Shown: positions 29,414 to 38,319 of the stretch, in pieces
Numbering within the stretch: the stretch's first letter is position 1
Layout of the letters: each line of letters begins with the position of its first letter
Assembly (NCBI RefSeq): GCF_000286075.1
Contig: NZ_AJTZ01000005.1
Location: 744,001 to 808,000, forward strand
DNA: 64,000 bases
Direction: 5' to 3'
From: Streptococcus ratti FA-1 = DSM 20564
GTDB taxonomy: Bacteria > Bacillota > Bacilli > Lactobacillales > Streptococcaceae
Program-made: the position numbers and the translations under genes
The notes under the pieces: generated by a model
Told to the model about the DNA's origin: nothing
The model's input: the letters and a program-made list of their open reading frames with translations, nothing else
Databases searched by the model: none

Positions 29414-30128
29414 ACGAGTTCTCCTCTGCCGTCAATTTGTCTAAAAAATGGTAGAGAGCTTGATTCATTTTAGAGTAATCGTAATCAAGAATTTCCCATG
29501 CAGGCTGATAGTAAGGCTCTTTCTGCACATGTTGGTCATAATTGACTTCGTGGGCTAGCAAGGCTTTCACCAGTTCTTTTGAAAATTCCAAGTGGCATTG
29601 AAATGCGTAAACTTTGTCTGCATACTTAACAATTTGCCGCGGACAGCCTTTGGAAGCTGCTAAAACAAGAGCCTCATCTGTCAGCCCCGGCATATCACCG
29701 TGCCAATGACCGACAACCATACCATCTGCAAACTCTGCCAGCAAAGGATCTTGCCTGCCTGCTTCTGTTAAATAGATAGGGAAATTCCCAATTTCCCTAT
29801 TTGGACTGGGCGGGCAATCCGCACCAAAAGCTACGCCCAGAAGCTGCGCTCCCAGACAGGCGCCAACGATATATTTATCAGCGGCTGCTGCTGATCGAAT
29901 CAAGGCCATTTCTGAATCTGCATCATAGTAAGGAAATTCCTTTTTAGTGCTGAAAGGACTTTGAGGCCCTCCCATAAGAATTAACATATCAAAGTCATCT
30001 ACGCTCTCAGGAAGCTTTTCATAATGATAAACCTTGGTCATAGATACTTCGTGACCGCGCAAAGCTGCCCAAGCCAAATAAGCACCCGCTGCCTCAAAAG
30101 TCTCATGAAGAATAAAATGAATTCTCAT
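29400..30128 (-). CDS. Class I glutamine amidotransferase-like protein
   Basis: A 242-residue stand-alone GATase1 domain. The nucleophile elbow VGACLGAQLLGVAFGA contains the catalytic Cys, and FQCHLEFS supplies the His and Glu. The oxyanion strand LILMGGPQSPFS is also present. The start is ATG 30128 after AGGAAGTG. Such proteins are often annotated as GMP-synthase-like amidotransferases, but no synthetase domain is attached, so the amide acceptor is unknown. It lies between two small membrane-protein genes in the purine-salvage cluster. Confidence 0.88.
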   Translation of the reverse strand: MRIHFILHETFEAAGAYLAWAALRGHEVSMTKVYHYEKLPESVDDFDMLILMGGPQSPFSTKKEFPYYDADSEMALIRSAAAADKYIVGACLGAQLLGVAFGADCPPSPNREIGNFPIYLTEAGRQDPLLAEFADGMVVGHWHGDMPGLTDEALVLAASKGCPRQIVKYADKVYAFQCHLEFSKELVKALLAHEVNYDQHVQKEPYYQPAWEILDYDYSKMNQALYHFLDKLTAEENSYEKV

Positions 30129-30212
30129 TGATAACACACTTCCTTCGTCTGATTTTTATAGAGCTTTCGAAATAAAAATGACTTTAACACCATTTTTCTG
30201 CAGTCAAAACGA

Positions 30213-30392
30213 TTATTTCTCATCACTATCATCATCTGATTTTCCAACAGCTAATGCAGTTTGTGCTGCTCCAAGACAGATAAAGAGAATCCCCATTATT
30301 CTGGAAGGGCCTTGAACTAAAGAGATAAGTCCAGCTATGTAAAATAGGATGGCACTTACTAAGTGCCATTTTTTAGCATCCCTGTTATTCAT
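30213..30392 (-). CDS. Small membrane protein
   Basis: A 59-residue protein, MNNRDAKKWHLVSAILFYIA onward, with two hydrophobic helices and an acidic tail (KSDDDSDEK). I chose ATG 30392 because GAAGGTG lies five bases upstream; a start six codons earlier overlaps this site. It follows punA closely. It resembles the 51-residue protein at 29258-29413 in size and topology only. Confidence 0.75.
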   Translation of the reverse strand: MNNRDAKKWHLVSAILFYIAGLISLVQGPSRIMGILFICLGAAQTALAVGKSDDDSDEK

Positions 30393-30417
30393 ACAAACAC
30401 CTTCTTTCAAATTGATT

Positions 30418-31227
30418 TTACAATTCTGCCAAAATGGCTTTAACCAATCTCTTGAAGTCTTCTTTGATACGCTCAGTCACGGCGACTACTTCATCATGAT
30501 TGAGCTCATCTTGAAAACCAGCGGCATGGTTGGTGATAGCTGAAATTCCCAGAACCTTGAGTTCTGAATGCGCTGCGACGATAACTTCAGGAACAGTTGA
30601 CATACCAACAGCATCAGCTCCCAGTGTTTTAAAGGCTCGGATTTCAGCCGGTGTTTCGTAAGAAGGGCCTGATACACCGATATAAACCCCTTCGTCCAGC
30701 TGAATTCCCAGCTTTTGTGCAACAGCTTGAGCCTTTTCCCGATAATCCCTGCTATAGGCATTGGACATATCAGGAAAACGCGGACCGAAGTCTTCAAGAT
30801 TTTTCCCAATTAATGGATTTTGTCCTGTCAGGTTGATATGATCCGAAATTGCCATGAGTGTTCCCGGACCAAAACCGATACCGCCAGCAGCATTGGTCAC
30901 GATGACGCCTTGACAGCCCAAGGCTTTCATGATTCGCACTGGGAAAGTCACTACTTCCAGTGGATTGCCTTCATAGAAATGAAAACGTCCCTGCAAAGCC
31001 AAGACCTTGCGGCCAGCCAAGTCACCATAGATCAGCTTGCCAGCATGACCTGTGACTGTTGAGCGTCCCCAGTTGGGAATATCAGCATAGTCAAGAACGA
31101 TAGCATTTTGGATCTCTTCTGCCAGCTCACCCAGACCAGAGCCTAGGATCAGGCCAAATTCAGGCGCTGTCATGCCCTTGGCTTGTAAAAATTCGCGGGT
31201 TACATTGATTTTTTCTACTAGTGTCAT
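30418..31227 (-). CDS. punA: Purine-nucleoside phosphorylase, trimeric type
   Basis: A 269-residue PNP of the trimeric, guanosine/inosine-specific type. Signatures are GLILGSGLGELAE (phosphate loop), TVTGHAGKLIYGDL, QGRFHFYEG and the base-recognising AEIRAFKTLGADAVGMSTVPE with ITNHAAG. It is distinct from DeoD; both in one cluster covers the range of purine nucleosides. The ATG at 31227 lacks a clear ribosome site. A structured leader lies upstream. Confidence 0.96.
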   Translation of the reverse strand: MTLVEKINVTREFLQAKGMTAPEFGLILGSGLGELAEEIQNAIVLDYADIPNWGRSTVTGHAGKLIYGDLAGRKVLALQGRFHFYEGNPLEVVTFPVRIMKALGCQGVIVTNAAGGIGFGPGTLMAISDHINLTGQNPLIGKNLEDFGPRFPDMSNAYSRDYREKAQAVAQKLGIQLDEGVYIGVSGPSYETPAEIRAFKTLGADAVGMSTVPEVIVAAHSELKVLGISAITNHAAGFQDELNHDEVVAVTERIKEDFKRLVKAILAEL

Positions 31228-31455
31228 AAATTAAGATATTAAGGGCGTTGAGCGAACAATACCAAAATAGAAAACTGACCGACAGCTTTACCGCCCAAGT
31301 TCTATTTGTATCTAAAAGCATCTGTAGCTGTAATTATCTAAAAATGAACAGCTACGGATTTGTTTCAGAAGTCCTTAGCCCGTGTTCAGTTAAACTAACT
31401 ATCTTACAAGCTCAACTGAACAATCCTTTCTGTAAATTTTAATTTTTTCTTTTAA
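31228..31455 (-). promoter_or_regulatory. Structured leader of punA
   Basis: On the minus strand: GAAAGGATTGTTCAGTT, then AACTGAACACGGGCTAAGGA and CTTCTGAAACAAATCC. GTTCAGTT/AACTGAAC forms an 8-bp stem and GGATT/AATCC can close around it. A GTAGCTGT/ACAGCTAC hairpin follows. The CGGGCTAAGGACTT core matches the deoD leader. No purine-riboswitch core was found. Confidence 0.5.
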
Positions 31456-32250
31456 TTAAGATTGCAAGAATGTCAAAATTCTTTGATTAAAATCTTTAGC
31501 TTCAACATAGGCGGAATGCCCTAAATGAGGGTAGATGTAAGAGCTACAATCAAGAGCCTGAGCTAATTCAGCTGACGACTGGGCACCTACTACTTTATCC
31601 TGAGCGCCTCCGATTACAAAGACAGGGCAGGCAATTTCTTTGAGCTTGTCGCTGGCATCAAAATGCAAAATGGAATCCGCTAAGATAATAAATCTATCCA
31701 ACTCTTTCGGTTTCATCAATTTTGACCAGAGAAAAATCAACCAGCGGTACCTTCTAAGCCAAGGTTCTGAAAAAACCTTGTTCATAGCATTAAGAATCAG
31801 CTGTTCCCGATCATTGGCTTTAGCCAGTTTAATCCAATTGCCTATGGTAGATAGAGCTGTATCATTAGCTTTCGGCAACGTTACACCAAGAACCAATTTA
31901 TGGACTAGTTCTGGATAACGTATTGCTAGCAGCTGAGCAATCATCCCACCTTGTGAAACACCGACAACATCAACGGTTTTAAGCCGCAGCTGTTTAATAG
32001 CTTCAGCCAATTCATCTGCCATATCTTCAATGCTGTAGCCAGTCTCTGCCTGAGCTCTGCGGTCAAACATATAAACTTTATAATCTTTGGCAAAGATACG
32101 ATAAGCATAAGACATGGAAAAAGCTCTGCCTTTGAGTCGCTGTGTACTCAAACCCAGTATCAATATTAAGGGTCTGCTTCCTTTTCCAAAAGTAAGATAA
32201 TCCATTTGGATACTATTCAAAATTAGCGTTTTATTTTTGGCCTTATACAT
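31456..32250 (-). CDS. Alpha/beta hydrolase
   Basis: A 264-residue alpha/beta-hydrolase. The nucleophile elbow is VGVSQGGM (G-x-S-x-G), the oxyanion segment is LILILGLSTQRLKG, the acid is in VIGGAQDKVVG and the His in YPHLGHSAYVE. The start is ATG 32250, one base after the deoB stop, so the genes are coupled. Substrate unknown. Confidence 0.88.
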   Translation of the reverse strand: MYKAKNKTLILNSIQMDYLTFGKGSRPLILILGLSTQRLKGRAFSMSYAYRIFAKDYKVYMFDRRAQAETGYSIEDMADELAEAIKQLRLKTVDVVGVSQGGMIAQLLAIRYPELVHKLVLGVTLPKANDTALSTIGNWIKLAKANDREQLILNAMNKVFSEPWLRRYRWLIFLWSKLMKPKELDRFIILADSILHFDASDKLKEIACPVFVIGGAQDKVVGAQSSAELAQALDCSSYIYPHLGHSAYVEAKDFNQRILTFLQS

Positions 32251-32251
32251 T

Positions 32252-33463
32252 CTACACCAATTTATCCAAGAAGCTTTCCCCAATCATGGCCTTGTCTACT
32301 CCGAAGTTCTCAGCAATGGTTGCTGAAATATCGGCATAGTGGCCAACTGGGATAGTACCGCTGCTCTTGAAGGTTGGGCTGTAAGCCAAAAGCGGCACAT
32401 ATTCACGGGTATGATCAGTTCCCGCGTAGGTTGGGTCATTGCCGTGATCGGCCGTAATGAGCAGCAAATCTTCTTCTTTCATCGCCGCTACAATCTCTGG
32501 CAGGCGCTCATCAAACTCATGCAAGCAATCACGGTAGCCGTGTGCATTGCGGCGGTGACCATAAAGGGCATCAAAATCAACTAAGTTGGTAAATGAGAAA
32601 CCTTTGGTGAACTCTGGCAGGCCCATGGTCTTAATCAAGGTGTCCACACCATGGCTGTTTGATTTATTGTGCCCCATATCGTGATTGATACCAGCGCCAT
32701 TGAAGATATCATTGATTTTACCAACGGCATAGGTGTCAATTCCAGCTTCATTAAGTTTATCCAAAACTGTCGGCGCAAAAGGCGACACTGCTAAATCACG
32801 GCGGTTGGCTGTCCGCGTAAAGTTACCGGGTTCCCCGACATAGGGGCGAGCAATAATACGGCCAAGAAGAGCAGGACGCTCCAATGTAATAGACCGCGCA
32901 TATTCACAGATTTTGTAAAGTTCCTCCAAAGGAATCACATCTTCGTGGGCTGCAATTTGGAGCACTGGGTCAGCAGAGGTGTAGATAATCAATTCACCTG
33001 TTTCCATCTGACGCGGACCAAAATCAGCAATGACCTGAGTACCGGAATATGGCTTATTGGCTTCACGAATGACCTTACGACCTGAAAAGTCTTCGATTTT
33101 GGTGATAATTTCTTCAGGAAAGCCATCCCAAAAGGTATCAAAAGGTTCTGTGATATTGAGCCCCATAATTTCCCAATGCCCTGTCATGGTATCTTTCCCG
33201 AGGGATACTTCTTCTAGTTTTGTTGCGTAGCCAGTTGGCTGACTTTCAGCGGCAACTGTTTTTAGAGCCTGCGGACGCGGGATATTTCCAAGACCAATCT
33301 TCGCCATGTTAGGCACATTAAGCCCGACAGTTTTTGAGATGTGCCCCAGAGTATCGGAAGCACCATCAGGCACGCCCGCATTAGAGAAGTTATTAGCATC
33401 GGGCGCTGCCCCAATCCCAACAGAGTCTAAAACAACAAGATGAATACGATTAAAAGTTGACAT
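32252..33463 (-). CDS. deoB: Phosphopentomutase
   Basis: DeoB interconverts (deoxy)ribose-1-phosphate and -5-phosphate, linking nucleoside phosphorolysis to the pentose pathway. The 403-residue protein has the alkaline-phosphatase-like metal sites [36 protein letters not shown] and [20 protein letters not shown]. The start is ATG 33463. It sits upstream of the hydrolase and punA. Confidence 0.97.
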   Translation of the reverse strand: MSTFNRIHLVVLDSVGIGAAPDANNFSNAGVPDGASDTLGHISKTVGLNVPNMAKIGLGNIPRPQALKTVAAESQPTGYATKLEEVSLGKDTMTGHWEIMGLNITEPFDTFWDGFPEEIITKIEDFSGRKVIREANKPYSGTQVIADFGPRQMETGELIIYTSADPVLQIAAHEDVIPLEELYKICEYARSITLERPALLGRIIARPYVGEPGNFTRTANRRDLAVSPFAPTVLDKLNEAGIDTYAVGKINDIFNGAGINHDMGHNKSNSHGVDTLIKTMGLPEFTKGFSFTNLVDFDALYGHRRNAHGYRDCLHEFDERLPEIVAAMKEEDLLLITADHGNDPTYAGTDHTREYVPLLAYSPTFKSSGTIPVGHYADISATIAENFGVDKAMIGESFLDKLV

Positions 33464-33639
33464 AGTTTTCCAATCTAAGATAACAGGCTATTTCCTGTCA
33501 TCACTATTAATTTATAATATTAAAATGAAGTCAAAACAGCAAGAATCTAGCTGTCAAAGCGAGAAAGACAGTTTCTGCCGCCTGCCCCCTAGACTTTTTA
33601 AATGAATTTCCTTGAGCTTAAGTGCTTGAAACCGTCAAA

Positions 33640-34317
33640 TCAGGCATGATTTTCTAAAATCCGCACGCCGTCTTTGCCAGCAACAATGACACGGTTGACC
33701 ATGCCGCAAAAAAGACCGTGTTCAACAAGGCCGACTTGATGATCCAGTTTGCTGCCAAAGGCAACAGGATCAGAAATGGCGCCTAAGTCCAAATCAATGA
33801 TAAAGTTTTTCATATCCGTCACGAAACGAACACCGTCATATTCCCTGAAAGAAGGCTTGTATCCCTTCTTTTCAAATTCTCTGAAAAGACGTTCAGCCCC
33901 ATACTGAACAACCTCAACCGGCAGTTTAAAAGCTCCCAGAGTATCAACCAGCTTACTCTCATCAACAACCCAGATATAATCTTTGGTAGGAACTGCGACC
34001 ACTTTTTCCATGAGCAGGGCACCGCCGCCGCCTTTGATACCATTAAAATTTGGATCAACTTCATCTGCACCATCAACAGTCACATCAATAGAGTCAACCT
34101 CATCAACAGACTTCAGCGGAATACCAAGGTTCTCAGCCTGAGCAGTTGTCCCGCTTGAAGTTGTCACACCAACAATCTGCAAGCCTTCTTCCTGAACACG
34201 GCGGCCGATTTCCTCAACAAAATAATAGGCTGTTGAACCTGTTCCAAGTCCCACAGTCATACCGTCTTTGACATATTCTGCCGCTTTGATGCCCGCAATT
34301 TTTTTGAGCTCTTCCAT
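33640..34317 (-). CDS. rpiA: Ribose-5-phosphate isomerase A
   Basis: RpiA interconverts ribose-5-phosphate and ribulose-5-phosphate. The 225-residue protein has [31 protein letters not shown], the catalytic [21 protein letters not shown] region and a WVVDESKLV segment. The ATG at 34317 follows AGAGGAAG. It leads the salvage cluster, with a promoter just upstream and mnmE divergent. Confidence 0.97.
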   Translation of the reverse strand: MEELKKIAGIKAAEYVKDGMTVGLGTGSTAYYFVEEIGRRVQEEGLQIVGVTTSSGTTAQAENLGIPLKSVDEVDSIDVTVDGADEVDPNFNGIKGGGGALLMEKVVAVPTKDYIWVVDESKLVDTLGAFKLPVEVVQYGAERLFREFEKKGYKPSFREYDGVRFVTDMKNFIIDLDLGAISDPVAFGSKLDHQVGLVEHGLFCGMVNRVIVAGKDGVRILENHA

Positions 34318-34347
34318 AAAGCTTCCTCTTTCACACATAATCACTTT

Positions 34348-34376
34348 ATTATAACATGAAATCGCATACTTGTTAA
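34348..34376 (-). promoter_or_regulatory. Promoter of rpiA
   Basis: TTAACA (complement of 34371-34376) and TATAAT (complement of 34348-34353) are 17 bases apart, with an extended TGT before the -10. Confidence 0.82.
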
Positions 34377-34410
34377 ATGGCAATCTTCCTTTTCTGAACG
34401 TCTCAAAATC

Positions 34411-34439
34411 TTGCAGCTTCCGTTCTTTTGCGCTACAAT
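34411..34439 (+). promoter_or_regulatory. Promoter of mnmE, probably leaderless transcript
   Basis: TTGCAG (34411-34416), a 17-base spacer and TACAAT (34434-34439). The mnmE ATG begins six bases after the -10, and no ribosome site exists. Confidence 0.72.
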
Positions 34440-34445
34440 TAAACT

Positions 34446-35813
34446 ATGATCACTAAAGAATTCGACACAATTACTGCTATCGCAACACCTCTGGGTGAAG
34501 GAGCCATCGGCATCGTCCGTATTTCAGGCTCTGAAGCGCTAGCCATTACTAAAAAAATTTTTAAGGGAAAAAATTTGGATAATGTTCCCTCTCATACCAT
34601 TAATTATGGACATATCGTTGAAAATGGGGAAATTATTGATGAAGTCATGGTTTCTGTCATGCGGGCGCCCAAAACATTCACGCGCGAAGATGTGATTGAA
34701 ATCAATACGCATGGCGGCGTGGCTGTCACTAATGAAATCCTTCAGCTGGTCATTCGTTCTGGTGCCCGTATGGCAGAGCCCGGCGAATTTACCAAACGTG
34801 CCTTTCTCAATGGGCGTGTTGATTTAGCGCAGGCTGAAGCTGTTATGGATCTCATTCGCGCTAAAACAGATAAGGCTATGGCTATCGCTGTCCAGCAATT
34901 AGATGGTTCTCTTTCCAACCTTATCAATAACACACGCCAAGAAATCCTCAATACTCTGGCTCAGGTCGAAGTCAATATCGACTATCCCGAGTATGATGAT
35001 GTGGAAGAAATGACAACCGCACTCATGCGGGAAAAAACGCAAGAGTTTGAAACTTTGTTGACCAATCTCCTTAAAACAGCCCGCAGAGGGAAAATCCTGC
35101 GTGAGGGCTTATCTACAGCTATCATCGGCCGGCCTAATGTCGGTAAATCCAGTCTGCTCAATAATCTTTTACGAGAGGAAAAGGCTATTGTCACCGATAT
35201 CGAAGGAACGACTCGTGATGTCATTGAAGAGTATGTCAATATCAAGGGAGTGCCGCTCAAGCTTATTGACACCGCCGGTATTCGTGAAACGGATGATTTG
35301 GTTGAAAAAATCGGCGTTGAGCGTTCTAAAAAAGCCTTGGAAGAGGCTGACCTTGTTTTGCTTGTCCTCAACAGCGCTGAAAAACTGACAGATCAAGACC
35401 GCGCCTTACTAGATATTAGTAAAAACAGCAATCGTCTCATTCTTCTTAATAAGACAGATCTGCCAGAGCAAATTGAAACCGACCAGCTTCCAAACGATTG
35501 TATCAAAATCTCTGTCCTCAACAACCAAAATATTGATGCTATTGAAGAACGGATCAATGATATTTTCTTTGACAATGCCGCTAGTGTCGAAAAAGATGCC
35601 ACCTACCTCTCTAATGCCCGCCATATTTCCTTGATTGAGCAAGCCCTTGAAAGTCTGCATGCTGTTAATGAAGGGCTGGAACTTGGCATGCCAGTAGACT
35701 TGCTGCAAGTGGACATGACCAGAACTTGGGAAATCCTTGGCGAGATTACTGGCGATGCGGCCCCAGATGAACTCATTACCCAACTCTTTAGCCAGTTTTG
35801 TTTAGGGAAGTAA
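34446..35813 (+). CDS. mnmE: tRNA modification GTPase MnmE
   Basis: MnmE with MnmG modifies wobble uridine 34 of tRNAs. The 455-residue protein has the N-terminal folate-binding domain ([20 protein letters not shown]). The G domain follows with P-loop [12 protein letters not shown], the DIEGTTRD switch, [10 protein letters not shown] and NKTD, and the protein ends in the C-terminal FCLGK motif with its essential Cys. The start ATG 34446 lies six bases after a -10 box. It is divergent from rpiA. Confidence 0.97.
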   Translation: MITKEFDTITAIATPLGEGAIGIVRISGSEALAITKKIFKGKNLDNVPSHTINYGHIVENGEIIDEVMVSVMRAPKTFTREDVIEINTHGGVAVTNEILQLVIRSGARMAEPGEFTKRAFLNGRVDLAQAEAVMDLIRAKTDKAMAIAVQQLDGSLSNLINNTRQEILNTLAQVEVNIDYPEYDDVEEMTTALMREKTQEFETLLTNLLKTARRGKILREGLSTAIIGRPNVGKSSLLNNLLREEKAIVTDIEGTTRDVIEEYVNIKGVPLKLIDTAGIRETDDLVEKIGVERSKKALEEADLVLLVLNSAEKLTDQDRALLDISKNSNRLILLNKTDLPEQIETDQLPNDCIKISVLNNQNIDAIEERINDIFFDNAASVEKDATYLSNARHISLIEQALESLHAVNEGLELGMPVDLLQVDMTRTWEILGEITGDAAPDELITQLFSQFCLGK

Positions 35814-35871
35814 AAAAGTAGGCCAACCTCTGCTATTGCTCAGCAAGCAAAAGGTTACACCTACTTTTTTT
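35813..35871. terminator. Bidirectional terminator between mnmE and the vWA surface protein
   Basis: AAAAAGTAGG and CCTACTTTTT arms with an inner ACCT/AGGT pairing; T runs on both strands serve the two convergent genes. Confidence 0.85.
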
Positions 35872-35874
35872 AAT

Positions 35875-37476
35875 TTATTTCTCTTCTTGTTTTTTATAGA
35901 ATGCCAACGCTAAACCGGCTGCTAAAGCCGCTGATCCAAAGACGGTCAAATAAGCATTTGACTGACTTCCTGTTTCAGGGAGACTAGCTTCTTCACTTGT
36001 TCTATTAGTTTTATGAATAAGAGGATCATAATGAACAGGGGTTGTTCTATCAGTTTTATGAATAAGACGATCATAACGAACAGGGGTTGTTCTATCGTTT
36101 GCTGGACTTATTTGCCCTGTAGAATTAGCTCCCTTTGGTTGAACTATTACTTCAATATAAAAATCATATTTTTCAGTAACAATTTTCAGCAAGCGTCCTT
36201 CCTTAATCGTTTCAACAATCCAAGTTGAAACATCTTCTGACAAGGCTTTTGAAAAATCACTATAAATATCAATGTAAATACCATTAGTATCTGTAAAGAG
36301 AGATTGATAGGTAGATTTCAAGTAATTTTCAGTAATAACTGTAGTACTGATACCAGCTGTTTTTAAGCTATTAATAGCTGATTCTACACTTGGTGTATCT
36401 GCAGTAGCGAAGTCATAGTCTTCATCCGTAATTAAAACAGCAAAACGTTTGACATTAGGATCTGTAGACCAGTCATAATTATTGGCAATATAAGAAAGAG
36501 GAATTGTTGCTGATTCAACAGAACCGTTGATTTGAATATTATCCAACGCTTTAGTAAAAGCATCTGTGTCTGTTGTAAAATTTGAACCAGAAAAGTCAAT
36601 ATAGTGAACACCACTACTACTATCATTATCATAGTCAACCAGTCCAAGTCTTGTCGTTACTTTTTTATCAGCAAGGCCTTTGACAAAATTCTTAATATTA
36701 TTTCGAACACTTGCAATTTCATCACTCATGGAACCTGTGTGGTCAATAACAAAAACAATATCAGCGCTTCCAGCAACTGTCTCACTAGTATCTGCTTCTT
36801 TAACAATTTCTACAGTTGTTGTCTTAACAACCTTTTCACTGGTTGTAATGATGTAATCAACAGTTTCTTCAGTTTTTGAAGATTCTCTAACTTCCACCAC
36901 TGGTGCTGATTTCCCAACTTTTTCTGATGGTTCCGCCAGACTAGTAGTCTTAACGGTAGCTGAACTTTCAGATCTCGTAATTTCCTTATTACCCTCTTGA
37001 GTTTTTGTTACTTTAGGATCTGTTTGTGATGTTTCGACAGCGATAACATCACCAGTTTTCGCTTGCCTTTCAGGTACTACTGCTGTCTGACTCTTCTGTT
37101 TCACTTCTTCTTTAGCTGCCGCAACCACACTAGAGGTTGATGCCTGTTGAGAGGCTGGATTAGAAGCTGATTGAGCAGATGCTTGTTGAGAAGTTGGCTG
37201 AGTCGTTGATGCTGGTGTGTTTGCACTACTCGTTGTAGAGGCTGGCGCTGATGTGTTTGCTGAATTTGTTGTTGATGCTGGTGTAGCATTTGTTGTCGCA
37301 TTTGTTACTGGAGTAGAGCCAGTTGCAGAATTTGCTTGACTTGATGTCGGTGTTGAAGCTACTGTGTTCGTTTCTTGAGCTCCTACTTGAGTTGCTGTCC
37401 CAAAGACAAAAGCAATTGCCACTGATGTAAGTCCAAATTTGAGTTTCCGAAAAGAGTAACGTTTTTTCATTTCCAT
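35875..37476 (-). CDS. LPXTG-anchored surface protein with von Willebrand A domain
   Basis: A 533-residue secreted protein. A YSIRK-like signal (YSFRKLKFGLTSVAIAFVFG) is followed by about 100 residues of Ser/Thr/Ala/Gln low complexity and a linker. A vWA domain then begins at about residue 238 (ADIVFVIDHTGSMSDE) with a MIDAS-like D-x-T-G-S; FAVLITDEDYD lies further along. Near the C-terminus a 15-residue unit (DRTTPVRYDRLIHKT) is repeated about two and a half times before LPETG, a hydrophobic helix and KKQEEK. It is probably an adhesin. The ATG at 37476 follows AGGAGA. The upstream region carries TACTAT/ATAGTA arms at 37508-37528. Confidence 0.9.
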   Translation of the reverse strand: MEMKKRYSFRKLKFGLTSVAIAFVFGTATQVGAQETNTVASTPTSSQANSATGSTPVTNATTNATPASTTNSANTSAPASTTSSANTPASTTQPTSQQASAQSASNPASQQASTSSVVAAAKEEVKQKSQTAVVPERQAKTGDVIAVETSQTDPKVTKTQEGNKEITRSESSATVKTTSLAEPSEKVGKSAPVVEVRESSKTEETVDYIITTSEKVVKTTTVEIVKEADTSETVAGSADIVFVIDHTGSMSDEIASVRNNIKNFVKGLADKKVTTRLGLVDYDNDSSSGVHYIDFSGSNFTTDTDAFTKALDNIQINGSVESATIPLSYIANNYDWSTDPNVKRFAVLITDEDYDFATADTPSVESAINSLKTAGISTTVITENYLKSTYQSLFTDTNGIYIDIYSDFSKALSEDVSTWIVETIKEGRLLKIVTEKYDFYIEVIVQPKGANSTGQISPANDRTTPVRYDRLIHKTDRTTPVHYDPLIHKTNRTSEEASLPETGSQSNAYLTVFGSAALAAGLALAFYKKQEEK

Positions 37477-37633
37477 ACTGTTTTTCTCCTATTTTTTAGT
37501 TACGACATACTATCGTAATTCAATAGTAACACTTCTGAAAATATAATTCAATAAAAAATCGGATTAAGACAATTTTTTTACTAAAAAAGACCACTAAAAA
37601 TCTTTTGAGGAAAAAATTTAGTAGTCTGATTTC

Positions 37634-38218
37634 TTATTTTTTTATAATTTTTTCAACGAGATTTTTTAGGTCTGGTAGTACTTGCTCTTCAAACCAAGGA
37701 TGTTTAGACATCCAAATTTGATTTCGAGGCGATGGGTGAACAAGTGGGAAGAATTCCGGCAGATAGTCTTTATAATGTTCGACTGTATCTGTCAGCTTGA
37801 CAGAAGACTTTTGATGTAAATAATATTTTTGGGCATAATTGCCAATTAGAACAGTCAGCTGAACGTCCGGCAATAAGTCTAAAATCGGCTGATGCCACTT
37901 CTGAGCAAAGCCTTTGCGAGGCGGCAGATCACCTGATTTTCCCTTGCCGGGATAATAAAAGTCCATAGGAATAACAGCAAAATAACCAGAATGATAGAAA
38001 GTATCGTAATCAACTCCCATCCAGTCACGCAGACGCTCGCCGCTCTTATCATTCCAGTAGAGCCGCGATTCCTGCGCTTTAATGCCCGGCGCCTGCCCGA
38101 CAATATTAATACGTGCTGTTTTAGGTGCTGCAAAGAGAGGTTCAATGCCTTTTTCTGTAAAAACTTTATTTTGACTGTCTGCCATAATGGCCTTGGTAAT
38201 TTCTTCAATAGCCGTCAT
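37634..38218 (-). CDS. Uracil-DNA glycosylase superfamily protein
   Basis: A 194-residue protein of the UDG superfamily, not close to Ung. It has motif 1 IVGQAPGIKAQESR and motif 2 LVHPSPRNQIW, plus TVLIGNYAQKYYL. Family members remove uracil or related bases, but some act on other substrates. The ATG at 38218 follows AAAGGGGAA; a longer reading to 38296 lacks support. It lies downstream of pepV by about 100 bases. Confidence 0.85.
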   Translation of the reverse strand: MTAIEEITKAIMADSQNKVFTEKGIEPLFAAPKTARINIVGQAPGIKAQESRLYWNDKSGERLRDWMGVDYDTFYHSGYFAVIPMDFYYPGKGKSGDLPPRKGFAQKWHQPILDLLPDVQLTVLIGNYAQKYYLHQKSSVKLTDTVEHYKDYLPEFFPLVHPSPRNQIWMSKHPWFEEQVLPDLKNLVEKIIKK

Positions 38219-38319
38219 TGTTTTCCCCTTTGTGAAAAAGAACTGAGATAAGCAGCCATCATCAGTTCTTTGTTTTTTTAGATAAGATGTGTCCATGCAT
38301 ATGGTCTACTGCTTACTTG

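Noticed and set aside
28949-31455. Purine riboswitch before deoD or punA
   Set aside because: The conserved purine-aptamer core was looked for and not found in either leader.
33464-33639. Strong promoter directly before deoB
   Set aside because: A TTGACT is present but no -10 at proper spacing is convincing; an internal promoter remains possible but not supported.
36003-36100. Tandem direct repeat that could suggest a CRISPR-like array
   Set aside because: The unit is 45 bases, in frame, without spacers, and encodes repeats in the LPXTG protein.
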